NCBI RefSeq assembly: GCF_019599295.1
Contig: NZ_JAIEWN010000017.1
Coordinates: 30,067 to 94,066, forward strand
Direction: 5' to 3'
From: Oscillochloris sp. ZM17-4
Lineage (GTDB): Bacteria; Chloroflexota; Chloroflexia; Chloroflexales; Chloroflexaceae
Length of the DNA stretch: 64,000 nt
Numbering within the stretch: position 1 is the stretch's first letter; each line of letters opens with the position of its first letter. Positions 8,464 through 18,100 of this stretch are shown in pieces. The notes beneath the pieces were generated by a model, which saw only the letters and a program-made list of their open reading frames with translations, did not search any database and was not told the origin of the DNA. Made by a program: the position numbers and the translations under genes.

Positions 8464-8802
8464 ATGGAGATGAAGACTCGCGTTGCCGGTGACGTGAATA
8501 TCCTGGAGATCTCCGGGCGCTTCGACACAAACACGGTCCCCCCAGTAGCGACCTGGCTTGAGCAGGTCACGTCGGCCCAAAAGGCGCGCGTCCTGGTGAA
8601 CCTCGCGGAGACGACCTTCGTCGACTCGACAGCCCTGGCCACCCTGGTGCAGGCCCTCAAACGATGTCATCAGGTGCAGGGCGACCTCTGTGTCTGCAGC
8701 CTGAGGCGCCCTGTGTACATGATCTTCGAACTGACCCGGCTCGACAAGGCATTTAACATTTTTGTCGATGAAGAGCACGCCCTCCAGTCGTTCAATAGCT
8801 GA
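8464..8802 (+). CDS. STAS-domain protein (anti-sigma factor antagonist-like)
   Basis: This 112-residue single STAS domain of the RsbV/SpoIIAA type has the core strand VLVNLAETTFVDSTALATLV. The Asp-Ser-Thr holds the residue normally phosphorylated by an RsbW-type kinase. A strong AAGGAGG ribosome site precedes the ATG. It is followed 35 bases later by an RsbU-like phosphatase gene and then an RsbW-like ATPase gene, completing a textbook partner-switching set. No sigma factor gene is visible nearby, so its effector may be something other than transcription initiation. Confidence 0.93.
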   Translation: MEMKTRVAGDVNILEISGRFDTNTVPPVATWLEQVTSAQKARVLVNLAETTFVDSTALATLVQALKRCHQVQGDLCVCSLRRPVYMIFELTRLDKAFNIFVDEEHALQSFNS

Positions 8803-8837
8803 TCGGGAGTTGAGGGGGCCTTCAAGGAGGGTGCTTC

Positions 8838-10385
8838 TTGAAGGCCAGCCCGACACATGTTATGCTCGTCACACTACTCAGCTCACAATATCAGCGTTTC
8901 GCAAGCCTAGCTGAGGCGTGGCTCGCCCAAGGGGCGAGTGCCTTTGGGGTCTTTCAAGATAACCGCCCCCTGGTGTATTGGCCGTCCGGACACCGGCTCA
9001 TGAGACCCAGTATCACGGCACCGATCACCAAGAACGATGAGGACATCGCCGATCTCCGCGTGGCCGGGATCAGCGGAATGAGCGCAGAGCTCCGACTCAA
9101 GGCTGACGCAGCCATGATCAGCTACATGCTCCAGCTCGAAAGCGAGCTTCAGCACATGACAGCTGACCTCGTAACAAGCCAAGACCAACAGCTCGCACTG
9201 TACCGGCTGACCCAGACCATGCGCGACCACATGACGGTCGTTGAGACGCTCCAGGCACTGGTGATCGAAGCCCTACGCATGACGAAGTTCCAGGTGGGTT
9301 TCGCCGTGTTTGTATCAAGTACCGGGCAGGAGCCACTGCTCATCCAGTCATCCGAGAATTTCTTTGATGACGACATCGCCTGGCGCATCTACTGGCACAC
9401 CTTCTCGCTCGAACATGATGTGATCTTACCCAACCCGGAGAGTGAGTTCCCATGCCCGAAAGGAATCGAGAACTTACTATCAGTGCCAATCTGGGTGCGA
9501 GGCAGCATCATGGCCGGAATGGGCCTGGCAAACCGGCCTGGAGGGTTTGGGAGCCCCGACATCAAGCTCGTACGGGCGATAGCTGATCAGGCCAGCGCAC
9601 AGATCGAGCGCATGCTGCTCTACCAGGAGATGTTTGACCAGGCGAAGCTGCGGACTGAGATGGATCTGGCACGACGCGTCCAGCTTGACCTGATGCCGCG
9701 CCAGCTGCCCAAGATAGACGGCCTGGACATCTTCGCAAACTCACGACCAGCACTCCAGGTGGGGGGAGACTTTTTCGACTTCATCCTCGGCGATGGCCGG
9801 CCAATGCTCTTCTCACTAGGCGATGTGACCGGTAAAGGGCTCTCAGCAGCCCTGCTGATGACAATGACCCGCTCGGCCATCCACAGCAAGGCCCAGTTTA
9901 TGCCGTTCCCGACACCTGAGGCAGTTATGCGCCAATCGAACGAAGACCTCTACAACGACTTCACACGGGTGGGGGTCTTCGCCACCGCCTTTGTCGGTCA
10001 GTATGAGCCAGGCAGCCAGAAGATGCTCTACGCCAATGCCGGACATGCGCCCGTGATCTATCGGCCCTTCGACGGTAGCCCAGAGCTCCTCCGGGCAGAC
10101 AGCACCGCGATCGGGATCCTCCCGATAAGCCACTGTCGAAATCAAACGCTGAATATGCGCCCCGGCGATCTGTTAATTGTCGCCACCGATGGATTCAGCG
10201 ACGCCCGAAACGCACACGATGAGACATTTGATATCGAACGCCTCATCGAGCTCGTTGATCAACTCGCTCCACGAACTGCACGCGAAATCGCTGATGCGAT
10301 GTTTGAGACGGTTGATCGCTTCGGAGGGGGGCGCAACCAGGATGATGATCAGACCCTCGTGGTGATCAAAGGAGCAGCATCGTGA
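8838..10385 (+). CDS. GAF-domain PP2C (RsbU/SpoIIE-type) serine phosphatase
   Basis: This 515-residue protein uses a TTG start at 8838 placed 7 bases after an AAGGAGG site; an ATG at 8862 is the alternative. An N-terminal region of unknown type is followed by a GAF-like sensor (about 130-255). A helical linker (ARRVQLDLMPRQLP) joins it to a complete PP2C-type phosphatase domain (about 275-510). Its metal ligands are present: VGGDFFDF, LGDVTGKGLSAALLM, NAGHAP, ATDGFSDA, and a final NQDDDQTLVV. Known members dephosphorylate STAS antagonists and release them to bind the kinase. The stop codon overlaps the GTG start of the ATPase gene by four bases, so the two are translationally coupled. The ligand of the sensor part is unknown. 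Confidence 0.93.
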   Translation: MKASPTHVMLVTLLSSQYQRFASLAEAWLAQGASAFGVFQDNRPLVYWPSGHRLMRPSITAPITKNDEDIADLRVAGISGMSAELRLKADAAMISYMLQLESELQHMTADLVTSQDQQLALYRLTQTMRDHMTVVETLQALVIEALRMTKFQVGFAVFVSSTGQEPLLIQSSENFFDDDIAWRIYWHTFSLEHDVILPNPESEFPCPKGIENLLSVPIWVRGSIMAGMGLANRPGGFGSPDIKLVRAIADQASAQIERMLLYQEMFDQAKLRTEMDLARRVQLDLMPRQLPKIDGLDIFANSRPALQVGGDFFDFILGDGRPMLFSLGDVTGKGLSAALLMTMTRSAIHSKAQFMPFPTPEAVMRQSNEDLYNDFTRVGVFATAFVGQYEPGSQKMLYANAGHAPVIYRPFDGSPELLRADSTAIGILPISHCRNQTLNMRPGDLLIVATDGFSDARNAHDETFDIERLIELVDQLAPRTAREIADAMFETVDRFGGGRNQDDDQTLVVIKGAAS

Positions 10386-10816
10386 GCCTGCAGCACCCAG
10401 AGGTTATCCGGCTAGATCTGCCGGCCCGCTACGCCTACCTTCATATCCTCAGCGACTGCATCGCCGATATGCTGCGCCAGATCGACGGAGTCGAAGACCA
10501 CGAGATGCTTACCTACAATATGCAGCTAGCCGCGCACGAGGCCTGCACGAATATTGTCGGCCACGCGTACGACGGCGCAACAGACGGTAACGAGCGTATT
10601 GTCATTTCGCTCTCCCTCTTCCCACAACCGCGCCGGCTAGAGATCGAACTACACGACACAGGAAAGCCCTTTAATCCTGAGGTAGTCCCATCGCCAAGCC
10701 TGGAGCAGGCGCAAGTCCACGGCTACGGGCTCTTCCTCATGCGCAATCTGATGGATACGGTGACCTATAAGGCCCAGGTGGGGGATAACTACTGGTGCCT
10801 GGTAAAAAATCTCTAA
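10382..10816 (+). CDS. RsbW-like anti-sigma/serine kinase (HATPase_c_2)
   Basis: The 144-residue GHKL ATPase has the N box HEACTNIVGHAY, the G1-like box HDTGKPFNP and the G2 box GYGLFLMRN, all intact. Proteins of this family bind a partner such as a sigma factor and phosphorylate STAS antagonists on Ser/Thr. The GTG start overlaps the phosphatase stop. The downstream response-regulator gene starts 13 bases later with a strong ribosome site. Its likely substrates are the free STAS protein at 8464 and the two STAS domains on the glycosyltransferase at 5034 (inference). Confidence 0.92.
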   Translation: MSLQHPEVIRLDLPARYAYLHILSDCIADMLRQIDGVEDHEMLTYNMQLAAHEACTNIVGHAYDGATDGNERIVISLSLFPQPRRLEIELHDTGKPFNPEVVPSPSLEQAQVHGYGLFLMRNLMDTVTYKAQVGDNYWCLVKNL

Positions 10817-10829
10817 AGGAGGGGCGCTT

Positions 10830-11249
10830 GTGACAACGATCCTGATCGTCGATGACTACGCGCCCAACCACCGGCTGATGAGCTTTATTCTTGAGCAGCA
10901 TGGGTATGCAGTTGTGGCCGCCTTCGACGGACAGCAAGCGCTTGACCGACTGAATAACGCAGCTGTTGATCTGGTATTGACCGACCTCACCATGCCGAAA
11001 ATAGATGGCCTGGCCTTAGCCCGTGCAATCCGCGCCGATGCCCGTTTTACAAGCACGCCAATTCTTATGGTCACCGCAAGCACTCGCGAGCAAGATCATG
11101 TGCGCGCCAGCGGCATTGGCATCGACTCATTCCTGACAAAGCCAGTCGACTCGGAAGATCTGGTGCGCGAGGTGGCCCGGCTGATTAGCCAGTGTCCCCC
11201 CCCCGAAGACACTGCTCCGATCAAAATGTTCGAGCACAGCGCAGCATAA
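10830..11249 (+). CDS. Single-domain response regulator
   Basis: The 139-residue receiver domain starts at GTG 10830 behind AAAGGAGGGG. Conserved residues are visible: the acidic pair in ILIVDDYAPN, the phospho-acceptor Asp in LVLTDLTMPKIDG, the Thr in MVTAS and the Lys in FLTKPVD. There is no output domain, as in CheY or Spo0F types. It closes the STAS/phosphatase/kinase operon and is followed by an intrinsic terminator. No histidine kinase is encoded nearby, so its phosphodonor is elsewhere. Confidence 0.93.
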   Translation: MTTILIVDDYAPNHRLMSFILEQHGYAVVAAFDGQQALDRLNNAAVDLVLTDLTMPKIDGLALARAIRADARFTSTPILMVTASTREQDHVRASGIGIDSFLTKPVDSEDLVREVARLISQCPPPEDTAPIKMFEHSAA

Positions 11250-11365
11250 CCGTCACGCGGGAACGCTCAGGTATGCACTATCAACCCTCGCTCTTGATCG
11301 AATTGACACCAAGATCACGCGCCCATTCACATAAGGTTTATACGACCCAGATACTCTACAATGGG

Positions 11366-11410
11366 GATCGAGGGAGATCGGGGGATCTCTCTCGATCTTT
11401 ACTTTTTTTG
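11366..11410 (+). terminator. Intrinsic terminator of the partner-switch operon
   Basis: Arms of 14 bases (11366-11379 and 11384-11397, one G-T pair) enclose a 4-base loop and are followed by TTTACTTTTTTTG. It separates the regulatory genes from the glycosyltransferase genes that start at 11432. Confidence 0.8.
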
Positions 11411-11431
11411 TAGTAAGGGAAGCAGCATCTT

Positions 11432-12547
11432 ATGGGCATCTACAATATCGGCTTCATCATGGAACAGGCGCTCGGACATGTCACCCACACCAAAAACCTC
11501 CAGGCGAATGTCCCAAATGACCCCGAGGTGCGCGCCTATTGGGGGCTGATCCCGTTTGAGACTACCGGTATCGCCAGCCGGATCCCGATCTATAAGAGTA
11601 ACTGGACGGTGCGCGCCGGGCTACGGGCACGCGGGGAGGTGGCACGTATCGCCCGCCAGACAAAGCTTAACGCGCTATTCTTTCATACACAGGTTCCGGC
11701 CATCCTTGCCACAAGCTGGCTCCAGAAGATCCCAGGAATCGTCTCACTCGACGCAACGCCGATGCAGTATGACCAGCTCGGCACCTTCTATCAGCACGAG
11801 CAGGGGCCAGACTGGCTCGAAGGCCTGAAGTGGCGACTGAACCGCGACTGCTACCGCGCCGCGCGCCACATTGTGGCATGGGGCGAATGGACGAAGCGCG
11901 GTCTCGTCGATGACTATGAAGTGCCCGCCGATAAGATTACCGTTATCCCGCCCGGCGTGAATGTGCGAGATTGGAAGCGGCCCACCCCGCGCATGCGGCA
12001 CGATGGCCCTGTGAAAATACTTTTTGTCGGTGCGAACCTTGAGCGCAAGGGCGGCCTGCTACTGCTCGACGCCTTCCGCGCCCTACGCCCGCTTGGAGTC
12101 GAGCTCCATCTTGTGACGAAAGATAAAGTAGCAACGGAGCCAGGACTCTTCGTTTATAACAATATGCAGCCGAACAGCCAGCCGCTCAAGGATCTGTACC
12201 ACAGCTGTGATATTTTTGCGCTGCCGACCTTCGGAGACTGCCTGCCCATGGTGCTCTCTGAGGCAGGTGCCGCCGGCATGGCGGTGGTCTCGACACATGT
12301 GGCAGCCATCCCTGAGATCGTTCGTAATGGCGAAACCGGGCTGACAGTGCCAGCCGGCGATACCGCTGCGCTCACCGAGGCCATACGCCAACTGGTCATG
12401 AGCCCCAACCTGCGGATGAGCCTAGCCGAGCGGGCGATGGCGCATGTCGCCCGTGAGTACGACGCCCAGAAAAACGCTGGCCGCCTGCTCGATCTGCTCA
12501 AGGGAGAGGCCGACTTGTCCCGTATAAAAATGAAAGTTGCCACATGA
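11432..12547 (+). CDS. Glycosyltransferase, GT4 family
   Basis: This 371-residue GT-B glycosyltransferase shows the GT4 C-terminal signature: a donor-binding stretch ILFVGANLERKGG, FALPTFGDCLPMVLSEAGAAG with the E-x7-type pair, and PEIVRNGETGLTVPAGD. N-terminal acceptor-side features include the H-x-E-Q-G segment around residues 125-130. The donor and acceptor sugars cannot be read from sequence. Its ATGA end overlaps the next glycosyltransferase start by four bases, so the pair is co-translated. Confidence 0.9.
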   Translation: MGIYNIGFIMEQALGHVTHTKNLQANVPNDPEVRAYWGLIPFETTGIASRIPIYKSNWTVRAGLRARGEVARIARQTKLNALFFHTQVPAILATSWLQKIPGIVSLDATPMQYDQLGTFYQHEQGPDWLEGLKWRLNRDCYRAARHIVAWGEWTKRGLVDDYEVPADKITVIPPGVNVRDWKRPTPRMRHDGPVKILFVGANLERKGGLLLLDAFRALRPLGVELHLVTKDKVATEPGLFVYNNMQPNSQPLKDLYHSCDIFALPTFGDCLPMVLSEAGAAGMAVVSTHVAAIPEIVRNGETGLTVPAGDTAALTEAIRQLVMSPNLRMSLAERAMAHVAREYDAQKNAGRLLDLLKGEADLSRIKMKVAT

Positions 12548-13647
12548 ATAACCAAGTTCTTCTGACTGTCTCCGGCACAATCGCCGCCGACATCGACACG
12601 AAGATCGCTGCAGGGTCACGGCCACGGGCCGACTACCGCGCTCTCGCAGAGGCATTTGGGGCCGACTTGCTCGACTACCCTGCAGCTAGGGGGGTGGCCG
12701 GCTCTTTTGGAAAAGCGCTCGAGCGGATCGGCGGGCCAGATCTGATGCTCGCCTGGGCATGCTTCATGCTTCGCCACCGCTACAAGGTCATCGTCACCGA
12801 CGGTGAGCAGATCGGGCTACCGCTGGCCACACTGCTCAAGTTCTTGGGGCCTGGGCGCCGCCCACGGCACCTAATGATCGCTCATATCATCTCGGTGCCG
12901 AAGAAGATGATCTTCCTCGACCGGCTCGGCGTACAGAGCCACATCGACCGCTTCCTCGTCTACGCAACAGCGCAGAAGCAGTTCATCGAGCGACGCTGGA
13001 AGATCCCAAGCGCGCGCGTCGTCTTCACACCCTTCATGGTCGACAGCGACTTCTTCGCGCCTGACCATGTGCAAGCCAACGATGCGGAGCCGATGATCTG
13101 CGCGGTAGGGCTCGAGCGGCGCGACTACCCGACGCTCCTGAAAGCGGTTGCTGGCCTACCGGCGAAGGTGATCATCGCCGCCGCCAGCCCCTGGTCGAAG
13201 CGCAGCGACACCACCGAGGGCCAGGACATCCCATCAAATGTGGAAGTGCGCCGTTTCACACAGTACGAGCTGCGCCAGCTCTATGCCGATAGCCGATTCC
13301 TGGTGATGCCACTGGAGAATGTAGAGTTCCAGGCCGGGATCACCGCAATCCTAGAGGCAATGTCGATGGAGCGAGCGGTCGTCTGCTCGCGGACAACCGG
13401 ACAGACGGACGCGATCATCGAGGGTGAGACCGGCACCTATGTGCCGCCGAAAGACCCTGAATCGCTACGGGCAGCCATGGAGCACCTGCTGTGGCACCCC
13501 GAGGAGGCCGAGCGCATGGGCAAGGCGGGCCGCCGAATCGTCTTACAGCACATGAGCCTCGATAGCTACGCCGAACGGCTAGGCCAGCTTGTCCGCGAGG
13601 TGCTCGCCGAAGCAGAGGGCGGCACATCGAAGATGATGCGTGTGTAA
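12544..13647 (+). CDS. Glycosyltransferase, GT4-like
   Basis: The 367-residue protein has a divergent N-terminal half (LMIAHIISVPKKMIF) and a recognisable GT4-type C-terminal half: ICAVGLERRDYPTLLKAV, FLVMPLENVEFQAGITAILEAMSMERAVV, and GETGTYVPPKDPESL. It starts inside the stop of the preceding glycosyltransferase gene. Its sugar specificity is unknown. The residue spacing in the E-containing motif (QAGITAILEAM) is standard, so it is probably active. Confidence 0.85.
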   Translation: MNNQVLLTVSGTIAADIDTKIAAGSRPRADYRALAEAFGADLLDYPAARGVAGSFGKALERIGGPDLMLAWACFMLRHRYKVIVTDGEQIGLPLATLLKFLGPGRRPRHLMIAHIISVPKKMIFLDRLGVQSHIDRFLVYATAQKQFIERRWKIPSARVVFTPFMVDSDFFAPDHVQANDAEPMICAVGLERRDYPTLLKAVAGLPAKVIIAAASPWSKRSDTTEGQDIPSNVEVRRFTQYELRQLYADSRFLVMPLENVEFQAGITAILEAMSMERAVVCSRTTGQTDAIIEGETGTYVPPKDPESLRAAMEHLLWHPEEAERMGKAGRRIVLQHMSLDSYAERLGQLVREVLAEAEGGTSKMMRV

Positions 13648-13711
13648 TGGCGGATCAAGACTGAATCGCTACTCTGCGTCGCTACTCTGCGTTCGCCATG
13701 ATGGAGGCCGC

Positions 13712-14905
13712 GTGGCATCACTTCTTTCGACCCTGACACGCCTGCTCATCGCCGGCGAGGTAGGGCTCGCGCTGATTATCGACTATCTGCTCCTGCTGAC
13801 CGCAGCGGCACTCTTCGCAAAGCGGCAGACGCCTCTGCGTGACGGCAGCCCATCTCACCGATTCGTGATCATGGTGCCCGCCCACAATGAGGAGCTGCTG
13901 CTGCCTCAGCTCCTGGAGAATCTGGATCAGCTCGACTACCCTCATGATCTCTACGCCGTGCATGTGGTGGCTGACAACTGTAGCGACCGTACGGCGGAGC
14001 TAGGCCGCGCCCACGGGGCGACCGTCCATGAACGGTTCAACACCGAGCTCATTGGCAAGGGCTACGCATTAGAGTGGCTGCTCCAACAGATCTGGGAGCG
14101 GGGCGACACCCATGACGCCGTCATTATCCTTGATGCAGACTCGGTTGTCTCGCCAAACTTCTTGCGGGTGATGGACACGCGCCTCGCGCGGGGCGAGCGC
14201 GTGATCCAGGCATACTACGCAGTGCGCGCACCCGAGAACGCCCGCAGCGCAGGGATCCGCGCGGTGGCGCTGACGGTGCTCCACTACCTACGGCCCCAGG
14301 GTCGGATGGTGCTGGGCGGCTCGACTGGTCTCAAAGGGAATGGCATGGTCTTCGCCGCCGATATCTTGCATAAGCACCGATGGACAGCCTCGCTCACTGA
14401 AGACATTGAGTACCACATGGAGCTGATCCGCGCCGGCGAGCGAGCAATGTTTGCGCCTGATGCGGTGGTATGGGCAGAGATGCCAGATAGCCTGAAGGCC
14501 TCGCAGACACAGAACGAGCGCTGGGAGCGCGGGCGTATGGAGATGATCAAAACCTACGTGCCCAGCCTGATCAGCGATGGACTACGACGTCGCAACTTCT
14601 TACTGCTGGATGCAGCTATCGAACAACTGATACCTCCCTTCTCAGTGGTGGCAGGGCTCAGCGTGATAGCACTAATAGCCGCCCTGCTGCTGCGAAGCCC
14701 TCGGGCTATCGCTCTGGCAGTAGCGATCATCATCGGCCAGATCATCTACATCTTCGCGGGGCTCGTCCTCGCACGCGCGCCACGCGCAGTCTACCAGGCA
14801 CTGCTCTTCGCCCCGGCATTCATGTTCTGGAAGATCTGGCTCTATGTGCGGATGCTGCTGGGGATCAAGCCTGGCGGCTGGATCCGCACCGCTCGTAACG
14901 GATAG
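13712..14905 (+). CDS. Membrane GT2 glycosyltransferase (cellulose-synthase/hyaluronan-synthase-like)
   Basis: I chose the GTG at 13712, which has GGAGG 5 bases upstream and begins directly with a membrane segment; the longer frame from 13640 has no ribosome site. The roughly 397-residue protein has an N-terminal membrane helix and the GT2 core (MVPAHNEELLLPQLL, DNCSDRT, ILDADSVVSPNF with the DxD-type motif). TEDIEYHMEL and NERWERGR correspond to the ED and (Q/R)xxRW motifs of processive enzymes. Two or three C-terminal helices (about 310-385) complete it. It could polymerise or act on a lipid-linked acceptor. A hairpin follows at 14926. Confidence 0.88.
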   Translation: MASLLSTLTRLLIAGEVGLALIIDYLLLLTAAALFAKRQTPLRDGSPSHRFVIMVPAHNEELLLPQLLENLDQLDYPHDLYAVHVVADNCSDRTAELGRAHGATVHERFNTELIGKGYALEWLLQQIWERGDTHDAVIILDADSVVSPNFLRVMDTRLARGERVIQAYYAVRAPENARSAGIRAVALTVLHYLRPQGRMVLGGSTGLKGNGMVFAADILHKHRWTASLTEDIEYHMELIRAGERAMFAPDAVVWAEMPDSLKASQTQNERWERGRMEMIKTYVPSLISDGLRRRNFLLLDAAIEQLIPPFSVVAGLSVIALIAALLLRSPRAIALAVAIIIGQIIYIFAGLVLARAPRAVYQALLFAPAFMFWKIWLYVRMLLGIKPGGWIRTARNG

Positions 14906-14925
14906 ATCACCCCTTCGCGGTGGCA

Positions 14926-14980
14926 GAGTGCGGCGTATATGATAGTTCAGCCTCGCTGAGTTATTGCACACGCCGCACTC
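14926..14980. terminator. Nested hairpin at the end of the first glycosyltransferase block
   Basis: Outer arms GAGTGCGGCGT / ACGCCGCACTC enclose an inner TCAGC-CTC-GCTGA hairpin. There is no strong T-run. It lies between convergent genes (ends at 14905 and 15131) and could serve both. The remaining bases up to 15130 include a weaker GCGTTGC/GCAACGC repeat (15039-15064) and no gene. Confidence 0.55.
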
Positions 14981-15130
14981 CTGATTCTGCTGCCCAAAAT
15001 TACGGGTGTATGGACATTTTTAAGCTACACGAACCTGAGCGTTGCCTTTTTGGCAGCGCAACGCGAGCAGTCATCACATCTGTGTCGGCCAGAGAAACCG
15101 TGTTTCTGAGCAAGATCCTCTTGCTACGAG

Positions 15131-18100
15131 CTAATCAGGCGGGCCTGTCGAGCACGGATGATAGCGCCGCCTATATCTATGCGCATGGCGGTAGGGCCAT
15201 GTGACCCGATGGAATAAGCGTGTAACATAAATCATGTTACGCGCTAAAAACAACGATTTTACGCTTGTGGAAGCTTGTGGTGGTGGTTCTGCTACCTGTC
15301 TCGGTTCTTTCTTTGGCGGAACGATGCGCCCTCGGCGGATCAGAATCTTTCTTCGGTAGGATCGTTGCTGTTCGGCCGACGAACAAACATCGTGTCGTAT
15401 TTGGTGCCCATGGCGTAGCCGCAGGCGTATCGCAACATACTCCCAGTACTTTCGCACCGTTGCGTAGCTCACATTTGATGCGTGAGCGAGATCATCGATG
15501 CTGAACCAGCGCTTTCCTGCCGTGAGCAGACGTTCGGCCGCTTCAATGATACTAGCTCGGGCTGCCTCTTGCCGCCCTATGTTGCTCGTGGGCGAGGCAT
15601 TGCCTTCTCTGACAGTGGTTGGCAAGAGCCCTGGCAGAGGCATACCGAAGAGCAGGGTGATCTGAGCTTCTGGGTGGTCGAGTGGGCGTCCCCGCAGCGC
15701 GCACTGCACCATCTCAGCCTCGCGTCTGCTCTCAAGGAGGGCGGTCAGTCGGTCGTCGGCGAAGATCGGCACTTGTACAGACCAGCGTGCGCCGGTCGCA
15801 TCTTCGAGTATCCGCTCGGTAGCGATGATCTCCTCGTTGAGTGGGTCTCTGTCATGGGCGAAGAGCGCCCTCCCTTCGCGGACAATCGCCTCAAGATTGG
15901 GGTGATATATCTGGGCGAGGATGACGTCGTAGCCTTTATAGGCGTTTGAACCGCGTAGCGCCCCGTAGTGGGCGACCTCGATCTGCTGGTGTCCGTGTGC
16001 GGTCAGGAATTGGCGAAGGTCGTTCACACACGCTTGCGTGCAGACCACGAGTGTCGGTCGGTCAGGGCGAATCTGGGCCGACACCTCGGCATACCAGTTT
16101 GTGCGCCGTGTTCCGCGAAGGGTTGATTTTGCCCAGTCGCGGGTGATGATTTGATGTACCTGTGCGCCGCTCGTGATGTCTGGGCGCTGGATCTGGATCG
16201 GTGCGTCTGGGAAGATCGCGCGCAGCAGGCTATCGCTCACGGTCGCGTCGAGGATGATCTTTGGCTGCTCTGGGTTCGCCAGCTGGGCGATCAGGTGCTC
16301 GATGCGTAGGAAGAGGAGCAGGCGTCCGCTGCTGAGCTCGATCCGGCTGGTGAAGGGTATCCCGGTGAGGTGAAGCCGTCGCTCGTGGGCGATCTGCTGG
16401 AGGAGTATGGCAAGGTAGTTCGGCGGCAGCGCCTCGTATGCGCTGAGCCCGGCGCCTTGGGGAAGTCCTGGGAGTATTGAATGCTCATCGTCGGTCGGTA
16501 GGTTCGCACAGGCCGTGTTGAGGATTGTATCAAGACTGAGGCCCTCGGCGCGTGCAGTGCTCTCCAGATCGGCTAGGAGCATGACTCCTGTGAGGAGCCG
16601 ATCAGTTGTTCCGGCTAGCACGAGGCTGATCCAGCGGAGCACCACGTGGGTATGTGGGCATGTACTGGTGCGGCCCATAGCGGCGAGATCGGCGCTGGTC
16701 AGGTGTACGATCCGGGTGAGGCGCGCGGGGTCAAACTCGTCGAGGACGATGACTCCAGCGCGCTCCCACCATCCGGTGGCCTGAAGCAGCGGCATCGGCG
16801 CGAAGAAGTGGGCGTCCTGGCTGAACTGGCGTAGGTAGATGCAGTGGTCGACGTAGGGGCAGCGGCGTCGGCAGAGGGTGTCGCGTACGCTGTAGCCCTT
16901 TGCGCTGAGCACTTGCGCCTCACCGAACTTGCGGCAGTTTCCGGGGTTCCTCCCGTGAAGCGGGGTCAGCTCTAGCCCATCTTGGTCACGAATCTGCTCT
17001 TTGCGCAGGGCTGTCCAGACGATCCTCCCTGGCTCGTTATCGCTGCCCTCAAGGTAGGATTGCAGGCCGGCGATGGTGTTGTGGCCTTTGCCTGAGCCGG
17101 GTGGGTGGGCGAGGACGAGGAATCCCTGTCCGGCCTGCGCGTGCTCGCGTACCTGTACCGCGATTTGCGCCCTGACATCGCTTAGGCGTATTGTGGGTCT
17201 ATGCGTTGCTGTTGGGGCGCTCGTGGACTCTTCAAGGCGCTTTGGGCGGGCGCGACGGGTCGGGTATGTCTGTAGCTGGGGGAGCTTGGCTGCTGTGAGG
17301 AGGTTGCGCGGCAGTGCGCGATGAAAGTCACGTAGGGTCGGCGCAGTATCAATCAGGTGCTGGAGTCGTGTGGCGCTGTGGTCGAGCAGGAAGGCGTCAA
17401 GGTCGGCCTTCTGCTGACCTGGTGCGATCGGGAGGCGCAGAACACGCACCTCCAGCCCGGCTTCGGCGAGGCGTTGCCCATGGCGGATGCTCCATGTCTC
17501 TTCGGGGGCGAGCTGGGGCAGGTCATCCTTGATGGGGCGTGGCCCGCTGTCGTAGGCCAGGATAATGGTGCGGACGCCGCGGCTGCGCAATTGGTTGGCC
17601 CATTCCTCGCGGATGTATGAGAGGCCTGGGTGGGCCATCGCGGGGATGCTCAGTTGACCCGCTTGATAGGCCTGGGTGACAGCGAGTGCCTTGAACTCAC
17701 CCTCTGTGAGGATGATTGTATCTGCGTCGTCGAGGTCGTCCCAGCCGAAGGGGAATGTCGCACCGCGATCAGTGTAGCCGCCCGGGAGTGATTTGTAGCC
17801 CTTTCCGGGGTAGCTGCGAGCGCGTAGGTCGACGATCTCTCCGTCGGCGATGTAGGGGAAGATCAGGGCACCGCAGAGATTTGGGTGTGCGCGCAGATCG
17901 CCGGCGTGATCTTGTACGAGTACGCCAGCCTCTTCGGCATAGGCTATCAGCTCGGGGCAGTCGCGGCGCAGTAGCTCCGGGATGGCCTGTGGGTCGCGCA
18001 GGGTGGCCCCAAGGATGTGTCGGCTGACTGTGCTGCGGTCAATACCGCGCTGTCTGATGTAGTCTAGCGGCTCGGGGTTGGCCGGATCGCACAGAATGGT

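Noticed and set aside
15218-15244. Inverted repeat GCGTGTAACAT / ATGTTACGCGC
   Set aside because: It could be a terminator, but it lies inside the frame of the replication protein (residues about 1064-1072), so a separate role is not supported.
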